NCBI GenBank assembly: GCA_934271265.1
Contig: CAKQRE010000026.1
Location: 183,508-247,507 of the forward strand
Direction: 5' to 3'
DNA length: 64,000 bases
Source: an uncultured Clostridia bacterium
GTDB lineage: Bacteria > Bacillota > Clostridia > Christensenellales > Borkfalkiaceae
Each line of letters begins with the position of its first letter. Position 1 is the first letter of the stretch. The notes under the pieces were generated by a model. It did not search any database. It was not told the DNA's origin and saw only the letters and a list, made by a program, of their open reading frames with translations. Of this stretch, positions 25,087 to 33,809 are shown piece after piece. The position numbers and the translations under genes were made by a program.

Positions 25087-26229
25087 ATGAGTTACGGATA
25101 CCGATTGTTGGAAGACAGGATCGCCGATCTGACCGCCCGCGTGGAAGCGCTCGAGCAGACTGCCGAAAGACCCGTTTATCGCACGCTTGCCCGTTCCTAT
25201 GCGACCCTTCTCGGCGCGGACGGAAAGATGATTCTTGATTTTCCCGTTTATGCGACGGAGCACGCGACGGCAGAAGTGAAGTTTTCGGTCACGTGTCCGG
25301 AGATATCGTCTTCTTCGGCAACGTGCAAACTGTTTCTGAACGGGATCGAAACAGGAGTTTTTTCCGTGAGCGACGGCAAGGCGGAAGGGACGATCCCGGT
25401 CGACGTCGATAAGGGGGATAACGTGTTTACGGTAAACCTCGCGGCTTCCGTTCCGTTTACGGCGCTGGAACCGAAATTTACCGCGGCGGGGTATCTGGAA
25501 GATCGCTTTACCGGCACGAAACTGATCGCCGCGAACGATAACTGGTACGGAGCGGATTACGGCAACGCGATCACTTTTTATAACGGGGACAACGTCGGCG
25601 TGTTTACCGTATACGACGCCGTAAAAGTATCGGCGTTCGCTTACGGAACGGCGTTATACCTGTTTGCGGTAAAAAGAAAGGGAAAACCCGTTTTGCGGCA
25701 ATTCGGGATCCTGTCTTCTTCGTTCGGAGAGGACAGAGAAATCGGAAAAAACTACCGGGACGGTGCGGTCGTCGTGAAAAACGGCGGCGTTTATCTTTTC
25801 GGGATCCGCGGCGGGAGATTGTACGCCCTGCCCCTCGGGTCGGGCGGCGAAACGGGAACGGAGATCCCTTTGTCCGTCAGGGCGTCTTCCGTACAGGCAT
25901 TTCCGGCGGGAGAAGATATCATGTTGCTGATCGGAACGCCGGAGGGGTATTTCTTTGTGCGGAAGGCGGTTTTTCCGAGCGACGGGACGATCGGGCTTAC
26001 GGCGGGCGTTTCTCTCGGGAAAGCGGATAACGCGCACTTCGTTTCTTCCGCAAATACGGACGGTTTTTCCGTTTTCTCTTCGCTCGGCGGCGGGATCGCG
26101 GAAAGAACGCCTTCCGGAACCTACCGGGATAAAACGTTCGTCGGCGAAGGAGAAGACGGAATACGCACGTCGGACGGGCTGGTCGTACGGCTTTCGGGCG
26201 GTACGATCGTGAGAGACAACGCGGGGTGA
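25087..26229 (+). CDS. probable tail fibre or needle protein
   Basis: A 380-residue protein beginning with a short coiled coil (YRLLEDRIADLTARVEALEQT, residues 4-24) and continuing as almost all-beta sequence with repeating strands (KAEGTIPVDVDKGDNVFTVNL, VKVSAFAYGTALYLFAVKRK). An N-terminal coiled coil plus beta-rich shaft is common in trimeric needles, fibres and receptor-binding proteins. It starts behind AAAAGGAGAGG at 25072-25082, 14 bases after the hub gene. No family can be named. As the only fibre candidate it would determine what the particle binds. Confidence 0.5.
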   Translation: MSYGYRLLEDRIADLTARVEALEQTAERPVYRTLARSYATLLGADGKMILDFPVYATEHATAEVKFSVTCPEISSSSATCKLFLNGIETGVFSVSDGKAEGTIPVDVDKGDNVFTVNLAASVPFTALEPKFTAAGYLEDRFTGTKLIAANDNWYGADYGNAITFYNGDNVGVFTVYDAVKVSAFAYGTALYLFAVKRKGKPVLRQFGILSSSFGEDREIGKNYRDGAVVVKNGGVYLFGIRGGRLYALPLGSGGETGTEIPLSVRASSVQAFPAGEDIMLLIGTPEGYFFVRKAVFPSDGTIGLTAGVSLGKADNAHFVSSANTDGFSVFSSLGGGIAERTPSGTYRDKTFVGEGEDGIRTSDGLVVRLSGGTIVRDNAG

Positions 26230-26284
26230 TCCCCGCCGGAAAATACGGGGAAAGAGATTTCCCGGATCAAAAAAAGGAGAGAAC

Positions 26285-27250
26285 ATGGCTGTAAAAATTT
26301 CAATTGCCGATTTCCTGCGCAGCGTCGGGGATCTGGCGAAAACGATCAGAGACAGATACTCCGAAGGAAAGGAGAATGACGCAAAGCAGACGGAGACGGC
26401 GGTTGCTGCCGATTCGGAAGAGAAGAAAAAATTAAAGGATCAACTTGCCGCTTACGATAAAGCGTACGAGGCTTCGCCCTATCTTACCTTTCACGGTTAT
26501 CGCGTGGCGAAAGGACAGCCGCGGCAAACGGAAGAGATCGACGAAGAAGAGATCGCCCGCGCGGCAAAAGAGAAGGTTTCGGCGGAAACGGAGAAAAAGA
26601 AAGAAAAGGCGGAAAATTCCGCCCGTATCGAAGAGAAGGATCTGACGGCGAACGCGGAAGCGGAGAGGGAACGGGCGGAGGAAACCGAGCGTTCCTTGCT
26701 GGCTACCGCCGAAAACGCAAAGAACGCGGCGAAATCCGATTTGCTGAAAAGAGGGCTCGGGAGATCCTCGATCGCGGCGGAAGAGCTGAACGAGCTGGAC
26801 AAAGCCGCCCTGACCGCGGCGGGAGAAACGCGCGAAAACTCTCGCAAACGGCTTGCTTCGATCGACGAGGAACTGAAAACTCTGAAAGAAGAACTCGCGC
26901 GGGTGCTGGAGGAATACGACGCTTCCGCCGGGAAAGAGATCGCAAAAGAGATCGAAACGGCAACGGAAGCAAAGAAAAAGGAAAACCGCGAAGCGGAAGA
27001 GTATAACGACGCCCTTTACGCCGACCTGGCAAAGCAGCTGAATACCGTTGCGGGAAAGGGGTATTCGACGGACGAGAAGGATTCGGACGAAGCGGTTGCC
27101 CTTCGCTCCGACAAGATCCGCGCGTTGTACGGCTATTATTCCGGACTCGGCGAAAAAGGAAAAAAGGAGTTTGCCGCCGATAAAGATTTCGTTCGGGGGC
27201 AGATCGGCGAGGACGGGTATCGTTTTCTGTTCCGTCAATTGTACGAATAA
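26285..27250 (+). CDS. long coiled-coil protein closing the phage module
   Basis: A 321-residue, highly charged, Ala/Glu/Lys-rich protein that is predicted helical over about residues 85-250, with heptad-like spacing. A conserved-looking N-terminal part (AVKISIADFLRSVGDLAKTIRDRY) and C-terminal part (LYGYYSGLGEKGKKEFAADKDFV) flank it. In P22-like genomes the last structural genes encode needle (gp26) and ejection proteins, which are also helical; this could be either. There is no lysin, holin or other enzyme motif. Followed by a strong terminator, it ends the operon. Confidence 0.5.
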   Translation: MAVKISIADFLRSVGDLAKTIRDRYSEGKENDAKQTETAVAADSEEKKKLKDQLAAYDKAYEASPYLTFHGYRVAKGQPRQTEEIDEEEIARAAKEKVSAETEKKKEKAENSARIEEKDLTANAEAERERAEETERSLLATAENAKNAAKSDLLKRGLGRSSIAAEELNELDKAALTAAGETRENSRKRLASIDEELKTLKEELARVLEEYDASAGKEIAKEIETATEAKKKENREAEEYNDALYADLAKQLNTVAGKGYSTDEKDSDEAVALRSDKIRALYGYYSGLGEKGKKEFAADKDFVRGQIGEDGYRFLFRQLYE

Positions 27251-27326
27251 TTTATATGTGCGGGATTCGTTCGTGTCGGAGCGAGGAGAAGGATCTTGCC
27301 CGACCGAGGAAACGCCGCACGCCTGC

Positions 27327-27360
27327 GGGGATCCGTCCGGGACGGATCCCCTTTTTATTT
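27327..27360 (+). terminator. terminator of the phage-derived operon
   Basis: GGGGATCCGTC (27327-27337) and GACGGATCCCC (27341-27351), 11 bp perfect, 3-base loop, then TTTTTATTT. Confidence 0.92.
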
Positions 27361-27475
27361 CACCGAAAGATATGCCGCGGGCGAAATCTTCGCGGCGGGC
27401 ACCTTTTCGCATACCCTTTACGTATAAATTTTGCCGAAAGCAGAAGAAAGCGTATCCGCGAGAGAAAAACAGACT

Positions 27476-27511
27476 AAAAACGCCGCTTTTTTAACAAAAA
27501 ACGGCGTTTTT
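27476..27511. terminator. second hairpin terminator upstream of nrdD
   Basis: AAAAACGCCG (27476-27485) pairs with CGGCGTTTTT (27502-27511), with an A/T-rich loop that can extend the stem. Symmetric A- and T-runs make it usable from both sides. Confidence 0.75.
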
Positions 27512-27547
27512 ATATGGTTTCCGACATTTGAGGCGGAACGGAGGATT

Positions 27548-27594
27548 CCACAATATTTTGAATAATTTTTGAATGTCAATACAATATGTAGTGT
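27548..27594 (+). promoter_or_regulatory. paired NrdR boxes overlapping an nrdD promoter
   Basis: ATACAATATGTAGTGT (27579-27594) matches the NrdR consensus ACACWATATATWGTGT at 14 of 16 positions. A weaker copy, CCACAATATTTTGAAT (27548-27563), lies exactly 31 bases upstream, the usual NrdR tandem spacing. TTGAAT (27558-27563), 16-base spacer, TACAAT (27580-27585) forms a promoter covered by both boxes. NrdR is the nucleotide-sensing repressor of ribonucleotide reductase genes. Confidence 0.8.
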
Positions 27595-27663
27595 TTTGGG
27601 AAAATTTTTTCGGAAAAATTTTTCGGAATGTTGCAAAAGCTACAGGCAATCGGGCGGGGAGTG

Positions 27664-27672
27664 TGTTATACT
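27664..27672 (+). promoter_or_regulatory. second, extended -10 promoter candidate for nrdD
   Basis: TGTTATACT carries an extended -10 about 90 bases before the ATG; no good -35 is visible. It lies downstream of the NrdR boxes and might be a less regulated start. Confidence 0.35.
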
Positions 27673-27763
27673 ACATCCGCACATTTTGAAAGAGGGAAAC
27701 GAAGTGCCGGCAAGAGGTCGGATCTATCCGTTTTCATTTATTATCAGAAGGGGAATTGCGGCT

Positions 27764-29938
27764 ATGAAAATCATTAAAAGAAGCGGTACCGAGGCGGTGT
27801 TCGATCGCAATAAGATCGTTGCGGCGGTAGAGAAAGCCAACAACGAAGTGAATGCGAGAAAGAGACTTACGAAGGCGCAGATCGAAGAGATCGGCGAACA
27901 CGTGGAAGCGATCGCGGCAAGAAGAAAACGCGCGCTCAGCGTGGAAGAGATTCAGGATATCGTGGAAAACGAGATCATGGATCTTAAGGCTTTCGAAGTG
28001 GCGAGAAAGTATATCACCTATCGTTATACCCGTCAGCTCGTGAGAAAGTCCAATACGACCGACGAACAGATCCTGAGCCTGATCGAATGCAACAACGAAG
28101 AGGTAAAACAGGAAAATTCCAATAAAAACCCGACGGTAAACAGCGTTCAGCGCGATTACATGGCGGGCGAGGTCAGCAAGGACATCACGAAGAGGATCCT
28201 TCTTCCGAAAGATATCGTAGACGCGCACGAAGCGGGCGTGATCCATTTTCACGACGCCGATTATTTCGCGCAGCACATGCATAACTGCGATCTCGTAAAC
28301 TTAGAGGACATGCTGCAGAACGGAACGGTGATCAGCGGAACGCTGATCGAAAAACCGCACAGCTTTTCCACGGCGTGCAACATTGCCACGCAGATCATCG
28401 CGCAGGTCGCGTCCAACCAATACGGCGGACAGTCTATTTCGCTGACTCATCTCGCGCCCTTTGTGCAGATCAGCCGCGAAAAGATCCGCGGAGAGGTTGC
28501 GGCGGAATTCCGCGATACGGGGGTGGAAGTATCGGACGAGGTGATCGACAAGATCGCCGAAAAACGTCTGAAAGACGAGATCAGCCGCGGCGTGCAGACC
28601 ATTCAGTATCAGGTGGTCACCCTGCTGACGACCAACGGACAGGCTCCTTTCGTCACCACGTTCATGTACCTGAACGAGGCGAAAGACGAACGGGAAAAAC
28701 ACGATCTTGCGCTCATCATCGAAGAAACGCTCAATCAGCGTTACAAGGGCGTGAAGAACGAAGCGGGCGTATGGACGACCCCCGCTTTCCCGAAATTGAT
28801 CTACGTTCTGGAAGACGACAACATTCACGAAGGGGATAAGTATTATTACCTTACGAAACTTGCGGCGAAATGCACGGCGAAACGTATGGTGCCGGACTAT
28901 ATCTCCGAAAAAAAGATGTTCGAATACAAGGTCGATAAAAACGGAGAGGGACACTGCTATCCGGCGATGGGCTGCAGGAGTTTCCTTACCCCTTACGTGG
29001 ACGAGAACGGCAAACCGAAGTATTACGGCAGATTCAATCAGGGCGTCGTTACGATAAACCTTGTGGACGCCGCGCTTTCTTCCGGCGGAGACAGGGAAAA
29101 ATTCTGGAAAATTTTCGACGATCGTCTGGAACTTTGTCACCGCGCTCTCCGTTGCCGTCACGACCGTCTTTGCGGCACTCTGTCGGACGCCGCGCCCATT
29201 TTGTGGCAGTACGGCGCGATCGCAAGGCTGAAAAAAGGGGAGAAGATCGACAAATTGCTTTACGGCGGTTATTCCACCATTTCCCTCGGCTATGCGGGGC
29301 TTTACGAATGCGTGAAGTATATGACCGGCTCTTCCCATACCGACGCGGAAGCGAAACCTTTCGCCCTTGCCGTCATGCAGAGAATGAACGATAAGTGCAA
29401 GGAGTGGAAAGAGGCGGAGAATATCGATTATTCTCTGTACGGAACGCCGCTCGAGAGCACGACTTATAAATTTGCGAAATTATTGCAGAAGAGATTCGGC
29501 ATCGTGAAGGACGTGACCGACCATAACTATATCACGAACTCTTATCACGTGAACGTGCGCGAAAAGATCGACGCTTTCACGAAACTGAAATTCGAAAGCG
29601 AGTTTCAGCAGCTTTCTCCCGGCGGGGCGATCTCTTACGTGGAAGTTCCCAACATGCAGAACAACCTTGAGGCTGTTCTCTCCGTGATGAAATATATTTA
29701 CGATAACATCATGTATGCCGAACTGAACACGAAGAGCGATTATTGCCACGTGTGCGGTTACGACGGTGAGATCAGGATCGTAGAGGAAGACGGAAAGTTG
29801 CTGTGGGAGTGCCCGAACTGCAAAAACAGAGATCAGAGCAAGATGAACGTTGCCAGAAGGACTTGCGGCTATATCGGAACGCAGTTCTGGAACCAGGGCA
29901 GAACGCAGGAGATCAAAGACAGAGTTCTGCATCTTTAA
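27764..29938 (+). CDS. nrdD: anaerobic (class III) ribonucleoside-triphosphate reductase
   Basis: A 724-residue glycyl-radical enzyme that makes dNTPs from NTPs without oxygen. An N-terminal ATP-cone (about residues 3-92: KIIKRSGTEAVFDRNKIVAAVEKAN) provides allosteric control. The catalytic domain follows, then a C-terminal zinc site of two CxxC pairs (CHVCG...CPNC) and the glycyl radical motif RTCGYIGTQFWNQGRTQE close to the end. NrdG is needed to create the radical and is the next gene. The upstream extension is rejected in favour of ATG 27764 behind AAGGGGA. The promoter region carries NrdR boxes. Presence of this enzyme implies an anaerobic life style. Confidence 0.97.
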   Translation: MKIIKRSGTEAVFDRNKIVAAVEKANNEVNARKRLTKAQIEEIGEHVEAIAARRKRALSVEEIQDIVENEIMDLKAFEVARKYITYRYTRQLVRKSNTTDEQILSLIECNNEEVKQENSNKNPTVNSVQRDYMAGEVSKDITKRILLPKDIVDAHEAGVIHFHDADYFAQHMHNCDLVNLEDMLQNGTVISGTLIEKPHSFSTACNIATQIIAQVASNQYGGQSISLTHLAPFVQISREKIRGEVAAEFRDTGVEVSDEVIDKIAEKRLKDEISRGVQTIQYQVVTLLTTNGQAPFVTTFMYLNEAKDEREKHDLALIIEETLNQRYKGVKNEAGVWTTPAFPKLIYVLEDDNIHEGDKYYYLTKLAAKCTAKRMVPDYISEKKMFEYKVDKNGEGHCYPAMGCRSFLTPYVDENGKPKYYGRFNQGVVTINLVDAALSSGGDREKFWKIFDDRLELCHRALRCRHDRLCGTLSDAAPILWQYGAIARLKKGEKIDKLLYGGYSTISLGYAGLYECVKYMTGSSHTDAEAKPFALAVMQRMNDKCKEWKEAENIDYSLYGTPLESTTYKFAKLLQKRFGIVKDVTDHNYITNSYHVNVREKIDAFTKLKFESEFQQLSPGGAISYVEVPNMQNNLEAVLSVMKYIYDNIMYAELNTKSDYCHVCGYDGEIRIVEEDGKLLWECPNCKNRDQSKMNVARRTCGYIGTQFWNQGRTQEIKDRVLHL

Positions 29939-29945
29939 TGATAAA

Positions 29946-29966
29946 ATAAGCCGTTGATCGGCTTAT
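29946..29966. repeat. inverted pair related to the 12-bp repeat, after nrdD
   Basis: ATAAGCCG and CGGCTTAT form an 8-bp perfect inverted repeat with a 5-base loop, 7 bases after the nrdD stop. Each arm is the core of the recurrent word ATAAGYCGATWA. Confidence 0.7.
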
Positions 29967-29978
29967 AGCTTACTATTT

Positions 29979-30015
29979 AGCCGGGATAGCGGCGGTGTCC
30001 GCCGTTTACCCGGCT
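29979..30015 (+). other. strong double hairpin in the nrdD-nrdG gap
   Basis: AGCCGGG (29979-29985) pairs with CCCGGCT (30009-30015); inside, CGGCGG pairs with CCGCCG around TGT. No T-run follows, so it may mark mRNA processing or differential stability rather than termination. The Shine-Dalgarno of nrdG is just downstream. Confidence 0.6.
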
Positions 30016-30036
30016 GAACTTTTCAGGGTGAAAGTT

Positions 30037-30561
30037 ATGAATTATGCCAACATCAAATATTGCGACATCGCGAACGGCGTAGGCGTGAGAACTTCCGTTT
30101 TCGTTTCCGGTTGCCGCAATCATTGCAAAGAGTGTTTTAACCGGGAGACGTGGGATTTCGCTTTCGGGAAACCTTTTACGGAAGAGACGGAGAACGAAGT
30201 GATCGAAAGCGTTGCGCCCGATTACATCGCGGGGCTTACCGTGCTCGGCGGCGAGCCGTTCGAACCGGAAAATCAGGCGGGCGTGCTCGATCTGATAAGA
30301 AAAACAAAAGCGAAATACCCCGGGAAAAGCGTCTGGGTGTATTCGGGGTTTACCCTCGAAGAGCTCCGGTCGGGAAGCCGTGCGTCGGGAAGGACGTGCG
30401 ACGAGATCCTGTCTCTGATCGACGTTCTGGTCGACGGGAGATTCGTTCGGGAAAAATACAACATTTCCCTTCGGTTCCGCGGTTCGGAGAATCAGAGGAT
30501 CATCGACATGCCGGAAACGCGGAAAGAAGGAAAAATCGTACTCTGGGAGGATCCATTATGA
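30037..30561 (+). CDS. nrdG: anaerobic ribonucleotide reductase activating protein
   Basis: The 174-residue radical SAM enzyme installs the glycyl radical on NrdD. The cluster-binding motif is CRNHCKEC (Cys26, Cys30, Cys33), and GGEPFEPEN is the SAM-binding GGE motif. The N-terminal NYANIKYCDIANGVGVRTSVFVSG is the family signature. Start chosen at ATG 30037; the longer frame from 29995 crosses the intergenic hairpin. The stop overlaps the dut start (ATGA). Confidence 0.95.
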   Translation: MNYANIKYCDIANGVGVRTSVFVSGCRNHCKECFNRETWDFAFGKPFTEETENEVIESVAPDYIAGLTVLGGEPFEPENQAGVLDLIRKTKAKYPGKSVWVYSGFTLEELRSGSRASGRTCDEILSLIDVLVDGRFVREKYNISLRFRGSENQRIIDMPETRKEGKIVLWEDPL

Positions 30562-30995
30562 AAGTTTCGGTCAAAAAACTGAACGACCGCGCGGTCGTTC
30601 CGACTTACGGAAGTCCGTTCAGCGCGGGCGGGGATCTCTATTCCGCGGAAGAAAGCGAAGTGGTGATCGGACCCGGAAAAACGGCGATGATCGGGACGGG
30701 GCTCGCCATGGAGATCCCGGAAGGTTACGTCGGACTTATCTATGCGAGAAGCGGTCTTGCGACGAAACGCGGGCTTGCGCCGGCGAATAAGGTCGGCGTG
30801 ATCGACAGCGATTACCGCGGAGAGATCAAAGTGGCTTTGTACAATCAGTCGGACGCGCCTCAGGCGGTCGCGGCGGGAGAGAGGATCGCGCAGATCGTGA
30901 TCGCGCCCTTCCTGCATGCGGAATACGAAGTAAAAGAAACTCTTTCCGATACGGAAAGAGGGGAAGGCGGCTTCGGTTCTACCGGCAGGAAATAA
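30558..30995 (+). CDS. dut: dUTP diphosphatase
   Basis: The 145-residue trimeric enzyme cleaves dUTP to dUMP, keeping uracil out of DNA and supplying thymidylate synthesis. All five family motifs are present: AGGDLYSAEE, YARSGLATK, GVIDSDYRGE, ERIAQIVIAP and GEGGFGSTGR near the C-terminus. ATG 30558 follows GGGAGG and overlaps the nrdG stop; the gene completes an nrdD-nrdG-dut dNTP operon. A longer overlapping frame to 30150 is a shadow. A terminator follows. Confidence 0.96.
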   Translation: MKVSVKKLNDRAVVPTYGSPFSAGGDLYSAEESEVVIGPGKTAMIGTGLAMEIPEGYVGLIYARSGLATKRGLAPANKVGVIDSDYRGEIKVALYNQSDAPQAVAAGERIAQIVIAPFLHAEYEVKETLSDTERGEGGFGSTGRK

Positions 30996-31011
30996 AGAAA
31001 GAAGTTAAGAT

Positions 31012-31043
31012 AAAAAGGGCTCGCGCAGGCGGCTCTTTTTTTT
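31012..31043 (+). terminator. terminator after dut
   Basis: AAAAAGGGCTCGC pairs imperfectly with GCGGCTCTTTTT, followed by more Ts. Confidence 0.7.
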
Positions 31044-31107
31044 GTGTGCGGGAAGGGACGAGACGGGTGAAAGATTGGTAAAATCAAATGGGGCATATTC
31101 TTTTTTA

Positions 31108-31136
31108 TTGCCTTTTTCCGCGTTTGTTGTTAAAAT
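31108..31136 (+). promoter_or_regulatory. promoter of the ABC transporter gene
   Basis: TTGCCT (31108-31113), 17-base spacer, TAAAAT (31131-31136), about 50 bases before the ATG. Confidence 0.65.
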
Positions 31137-31187
31137 AAAAGCAAATGATCAAGTTAAAAGCTTTGCGCGGACGAAAGGAGAATTGCA

Positions 31188-33749
31188 ATGCTGGAGTTGA
31201 AGAATATTGTAAAGGAGTACGTCACCGAAGACGAAACGGTACGAGCCCTGAAAGGGATTTCCGTAAAATTCCGGAAGAGCGAATTCGTTTCCGTACTGGG
31301 ACCGTCCGGTTGCGGGAAAACGACGATGCTGAATATCGTCGGCGGGCTGGATCGTTATACCTCGGGCGATCTTGTGATCAACGGAAAGAGCACGAAATCG
31401 TTCACGGATAAAGATTGGGATACCTACCGCAATCATTCCGTCGGGTTTGTATTTCAGTCGTATAACCTGATCCCTCATCAGACGGTACTGGAAAACGTGG
31501 AACTTGCCCTCACGCTTTCCGGGATCGGCGCGCAGGAAAGAAAAGAACGCGCGATCGCCGTGCTGGAAAAGGTCGGCTTGAAAAATAAGATCAACAGCCG
31601 CCCCAATCAGCTTTCCGGCGGGCAGATGCAAAGAGTTGCGATCGCCCGCGCGCTTATCAACGATCCCGAAATCCTGCTTGCCGACGAGCCGACGGGCGCG
31701 CTCGACTCGAAAACGAGCGTGCAGATCATGGATCTTTTAAAAGAGATTTCCGAAGACAGGCTTATCATCATGGTAACGCACAATCCCGAGCTCGCCGAAA
31801 AATATTCGTCGCGCATCATCCGTCTTTTAGACGGGGAACTTGTCGGCGACGATAAGCCCGTTTCGGACGAAGAAGCCGCCGAAGAGGCGAAGATCGCGGA
31901 TAATTCCTCCCGCACGAACAAGGGAAAGGCGAAAACCTCGATGTCCTTTTTTACGGCGCTTTCCCTTTCTTTCCGCAATCTCATGACGAAGAAAGCGAGA
32001 ACGTTTCTCGTTTCGTTTGCGGGGAGTATCGGTATCATCGGCATTGCGCTGATCCTCTCTCTTTCGAGCGGGTTTCAGAATTATATCGACCGCGTTCAGG
32101 AAGACACCCTTTCGAGCTATCCGATCACGATCATGAAAACGACTACCGATTATTCCTCCATTCTGAACGATATGTCCGGCAAAAGCGACAAGGAGGAGTA
32201 TCCCGGCGGATCTTCGATCGGCGTGAACGACAGCTTTTCCGGGATGATGAACGCCATGGCGAGCGCCACGGTGACGAACGATCTGCCGCTGTTCAAAAAA
32301 TACCTCGAGCAGAATTATGACAAAGAGAAGATCACGGCGATCCAGTATACCTACGATATTGGTTTTCGGACTTACGGTACAAGCAGGACATCGAACGGCG
32401 AAAAAGTGAGGCTGCAATCGGCAATGGACGCCTATATGTCGATTATCGGCTCGATCAGCGGGGGTGGCAGCATGTCTTCCTCGGCGTTCGGCGGGATGTT
32501 TTCCACCGCCTCCTGGACGGAAGCCATCGATAACGAATCGCTTTTAAAATCGCAGTACGAGGTCGTCGGAAAGGGGAAATGGGCGGATTTTTCCGACCCT
32601 TCCGAAGTGATGCTCGTGGTGAATAAATACAACGAGATCCCCGACTACGTTCTGCCCGCGCTCGGATTGATGGATCCCAACGAACTTCTGTATCCCATGT
32701 TCCGCGCTTATCTTATGAATATGGGGCTTTCGGGAGATCGACTCGACAAACAGCTTTCCGATATGGGGCTTTACGAAGTGAAAGAGGAAGACAAGGCGGA
32801 TAAGAATTTTGACGTCGACTCCGTGGTCGGAAAAGAATTTACGATCATGCTGAAAAGCGATTATTACGAAAAAAGCGGGGATAAATTCGTGAAACGTTCC
32901 GATAGCGACGAGTACGTGAAGAATTATCTCGATTCGGACAATGCGTTGAAAATCAGGATCGTCGGTGTGATCCGCGCGAAACAAGGGGTCGCGACGAGCG
33001 GGTTTTCGAGCAATCTCGTGTACAGCAAGGCTCTGACGGACAAAATGCTCGCCATGATCGGCGACGCCCCCGTGATCAGAGCGCAGCAGGCGACGCCCGA
33101 CGTCGACGTTACGACGGGTTCCTCTTTCGAGGGAACAAACAGTTATTCTTCCAACCTTTCGTCTTTCGGTTATGCCGATAAAGACAATCCCGCCTCGATC
33201 AGCATTTACGCTTCCTCGTTTGAAAACAAGGACTACGTAATCTCTCTGATCGACGATTACAACAGCGGTAAGTCCGATCGGGAACAGATCAAATACAACG
33301 ATTACCTCGGTGTGATCATGAGTTCGGTTACGACGATCATCAACGCCATTTCCTACGTGCTGATCGGGTTCGTTTCCGTCTCGCTGATCGTTTCTTCGAT
33401 CATGATCGGCATCATCACATATATCTCGGTGCTCGAAAGGATCAAAGAGATCGGTATTCTGCGCGCGCTCGGCGCGTCCAAGCGCGACGTTTCCAACGTG
33501 TTCAATGCGGAAACGCTCATTATCGGTCTGGCAGCGGGGCTGCTCGGGATCCTGGTTACCGTTCTTCTCGATATCCCCGTAAGTCTCGTCATTCAGTCTC
33601 TTGCCTCCATTGCGAACGTGGCGGTGCTTCCGTGGCAGGGCGGTGTGATCCTCGTTCTTATTTCCATGGTTCTCACGTTCGTCGCCGGGCTGATTCCTTC
33701 CCGCATCGCAAGCAAGAAAGATCCGGTGATCGCGCTTCGCAGCGAATAA
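31188..33749 (+). CDS. ABC transporter with fused ATPase and FtsX/MacB-type permease
   Basis: An 853-residue fusion. The ATPase covers residues 1-225: Walker A GPSGCGKT (about 38-45), signature LSGGQMQRVAIARAL, Walker B ILLADEPTGALD. A charged linker is followed by a first membrane helix (FLVSFAGSIGIIGIALILSL, about 282-300), a large extracellular domain of about 400 residues, and three C-terminal helices in the FtsX arrangement (VLIGFVSVSLIVSSIMIGIITYI; LAAGLLGILVTVLLDI; GVILVLISMVLTFVAGLI). Four helices plus a large ectodomain fit the MacB/FtsX type, which performs mechanotransmission or exports peptides, lipoproteins or antimicrobials rather than importing. Substrate unknown. GAAAGGAG precedes the start. 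Confidence 0.9.
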   Translation: MLELKNIVKEYVTEDETVRALKGISVKFRKSEFVSVLGPSGCGKTTMLNIVGGLDRYTSGDLVINGKSTKSFTDKDWDTYRNHSVGFVFQSYNLIPHQTVLENVELALTLSGIGAQERKERAIAVLEKVGLKNKINSRPNQLSGGQMQRVAIARALINDPEILLADEPTGALDSKTSVQIMDLLKEISEDRLIIMVTHNPELAEKYSSRIIRLLDGELVGDDKPVSDEEAAEEAKIADNSSRTNKGKAKTSMSFFTALSLSFRNLMTKKARTFLVSFAGSIGIIGIALILSLSSGFQNYIDRVQEDTLSSYPITIMKTTTDYSSILNDMSGKSDKEEYPGGSSIGVNDSFSGMMNAMASATVTNDLPLFKKYLEQNYDKEKITAIQYTYDIGFRTYGTSRTSNGEKVRLQSAMDAYMSIIGSISGGGSMSSSAFGGMFSTASWTEAIDNESLLKSQYEVVGKGKWADFSDPSEVMLVVNKYNEIPDYVLPALGLMDPNELLYPMFRAYLMNMGLSGDRLDKQLSDMGLYEVKEEDKADKNFDVDSVVGKEFTIMLKSDYYEKSGDKFVKRSDSDEYVKNYLDSDNALKIRIVGVIRAKQGVATSGFSSNLVYSKALTDKMLAMIGDAPVIRAQQATPDVDVTTGSSFEGTNSYSSNLSSFGYADKDNPASISIYASSFENKDYVISLIDDYNSGKSDREQIKYNDYLGVIMSSVTTIINAISYVLIGFVSVSLIVSSIMIGIITYISVLERIKEIGILRALGASKRDVSNVFNAETLIIGLAAGLLGILVTVLLDIPVSLVIQSLASIANVAVLPWQGGVILVLISMVLTFVAGLIPSRIASKKDPVIALRSE

Positions 33750-33809
33750 TAAAAAGGGTTACCCGTCGGAAAGGTTTATGCGGCGGATAAGCCCGTTATC
33801 GGTGATATT

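Larger units (their letters stand above)
27251..27547. other. gene-free stretch with two terminators
   Basis: It contains the terminator of the phage-derived operon (27327-27360) and a second hairpin (27476-27511). No attachment-site-like direct repeat, tRNA or integrase remnant is visible here. Confidence 0.5.

Noticed and set aside
15950..27250. Ordinary complete prophage
   Set aside because: No integrase, repressor, replication or lysis genes and no att repeats could be found at either edge.
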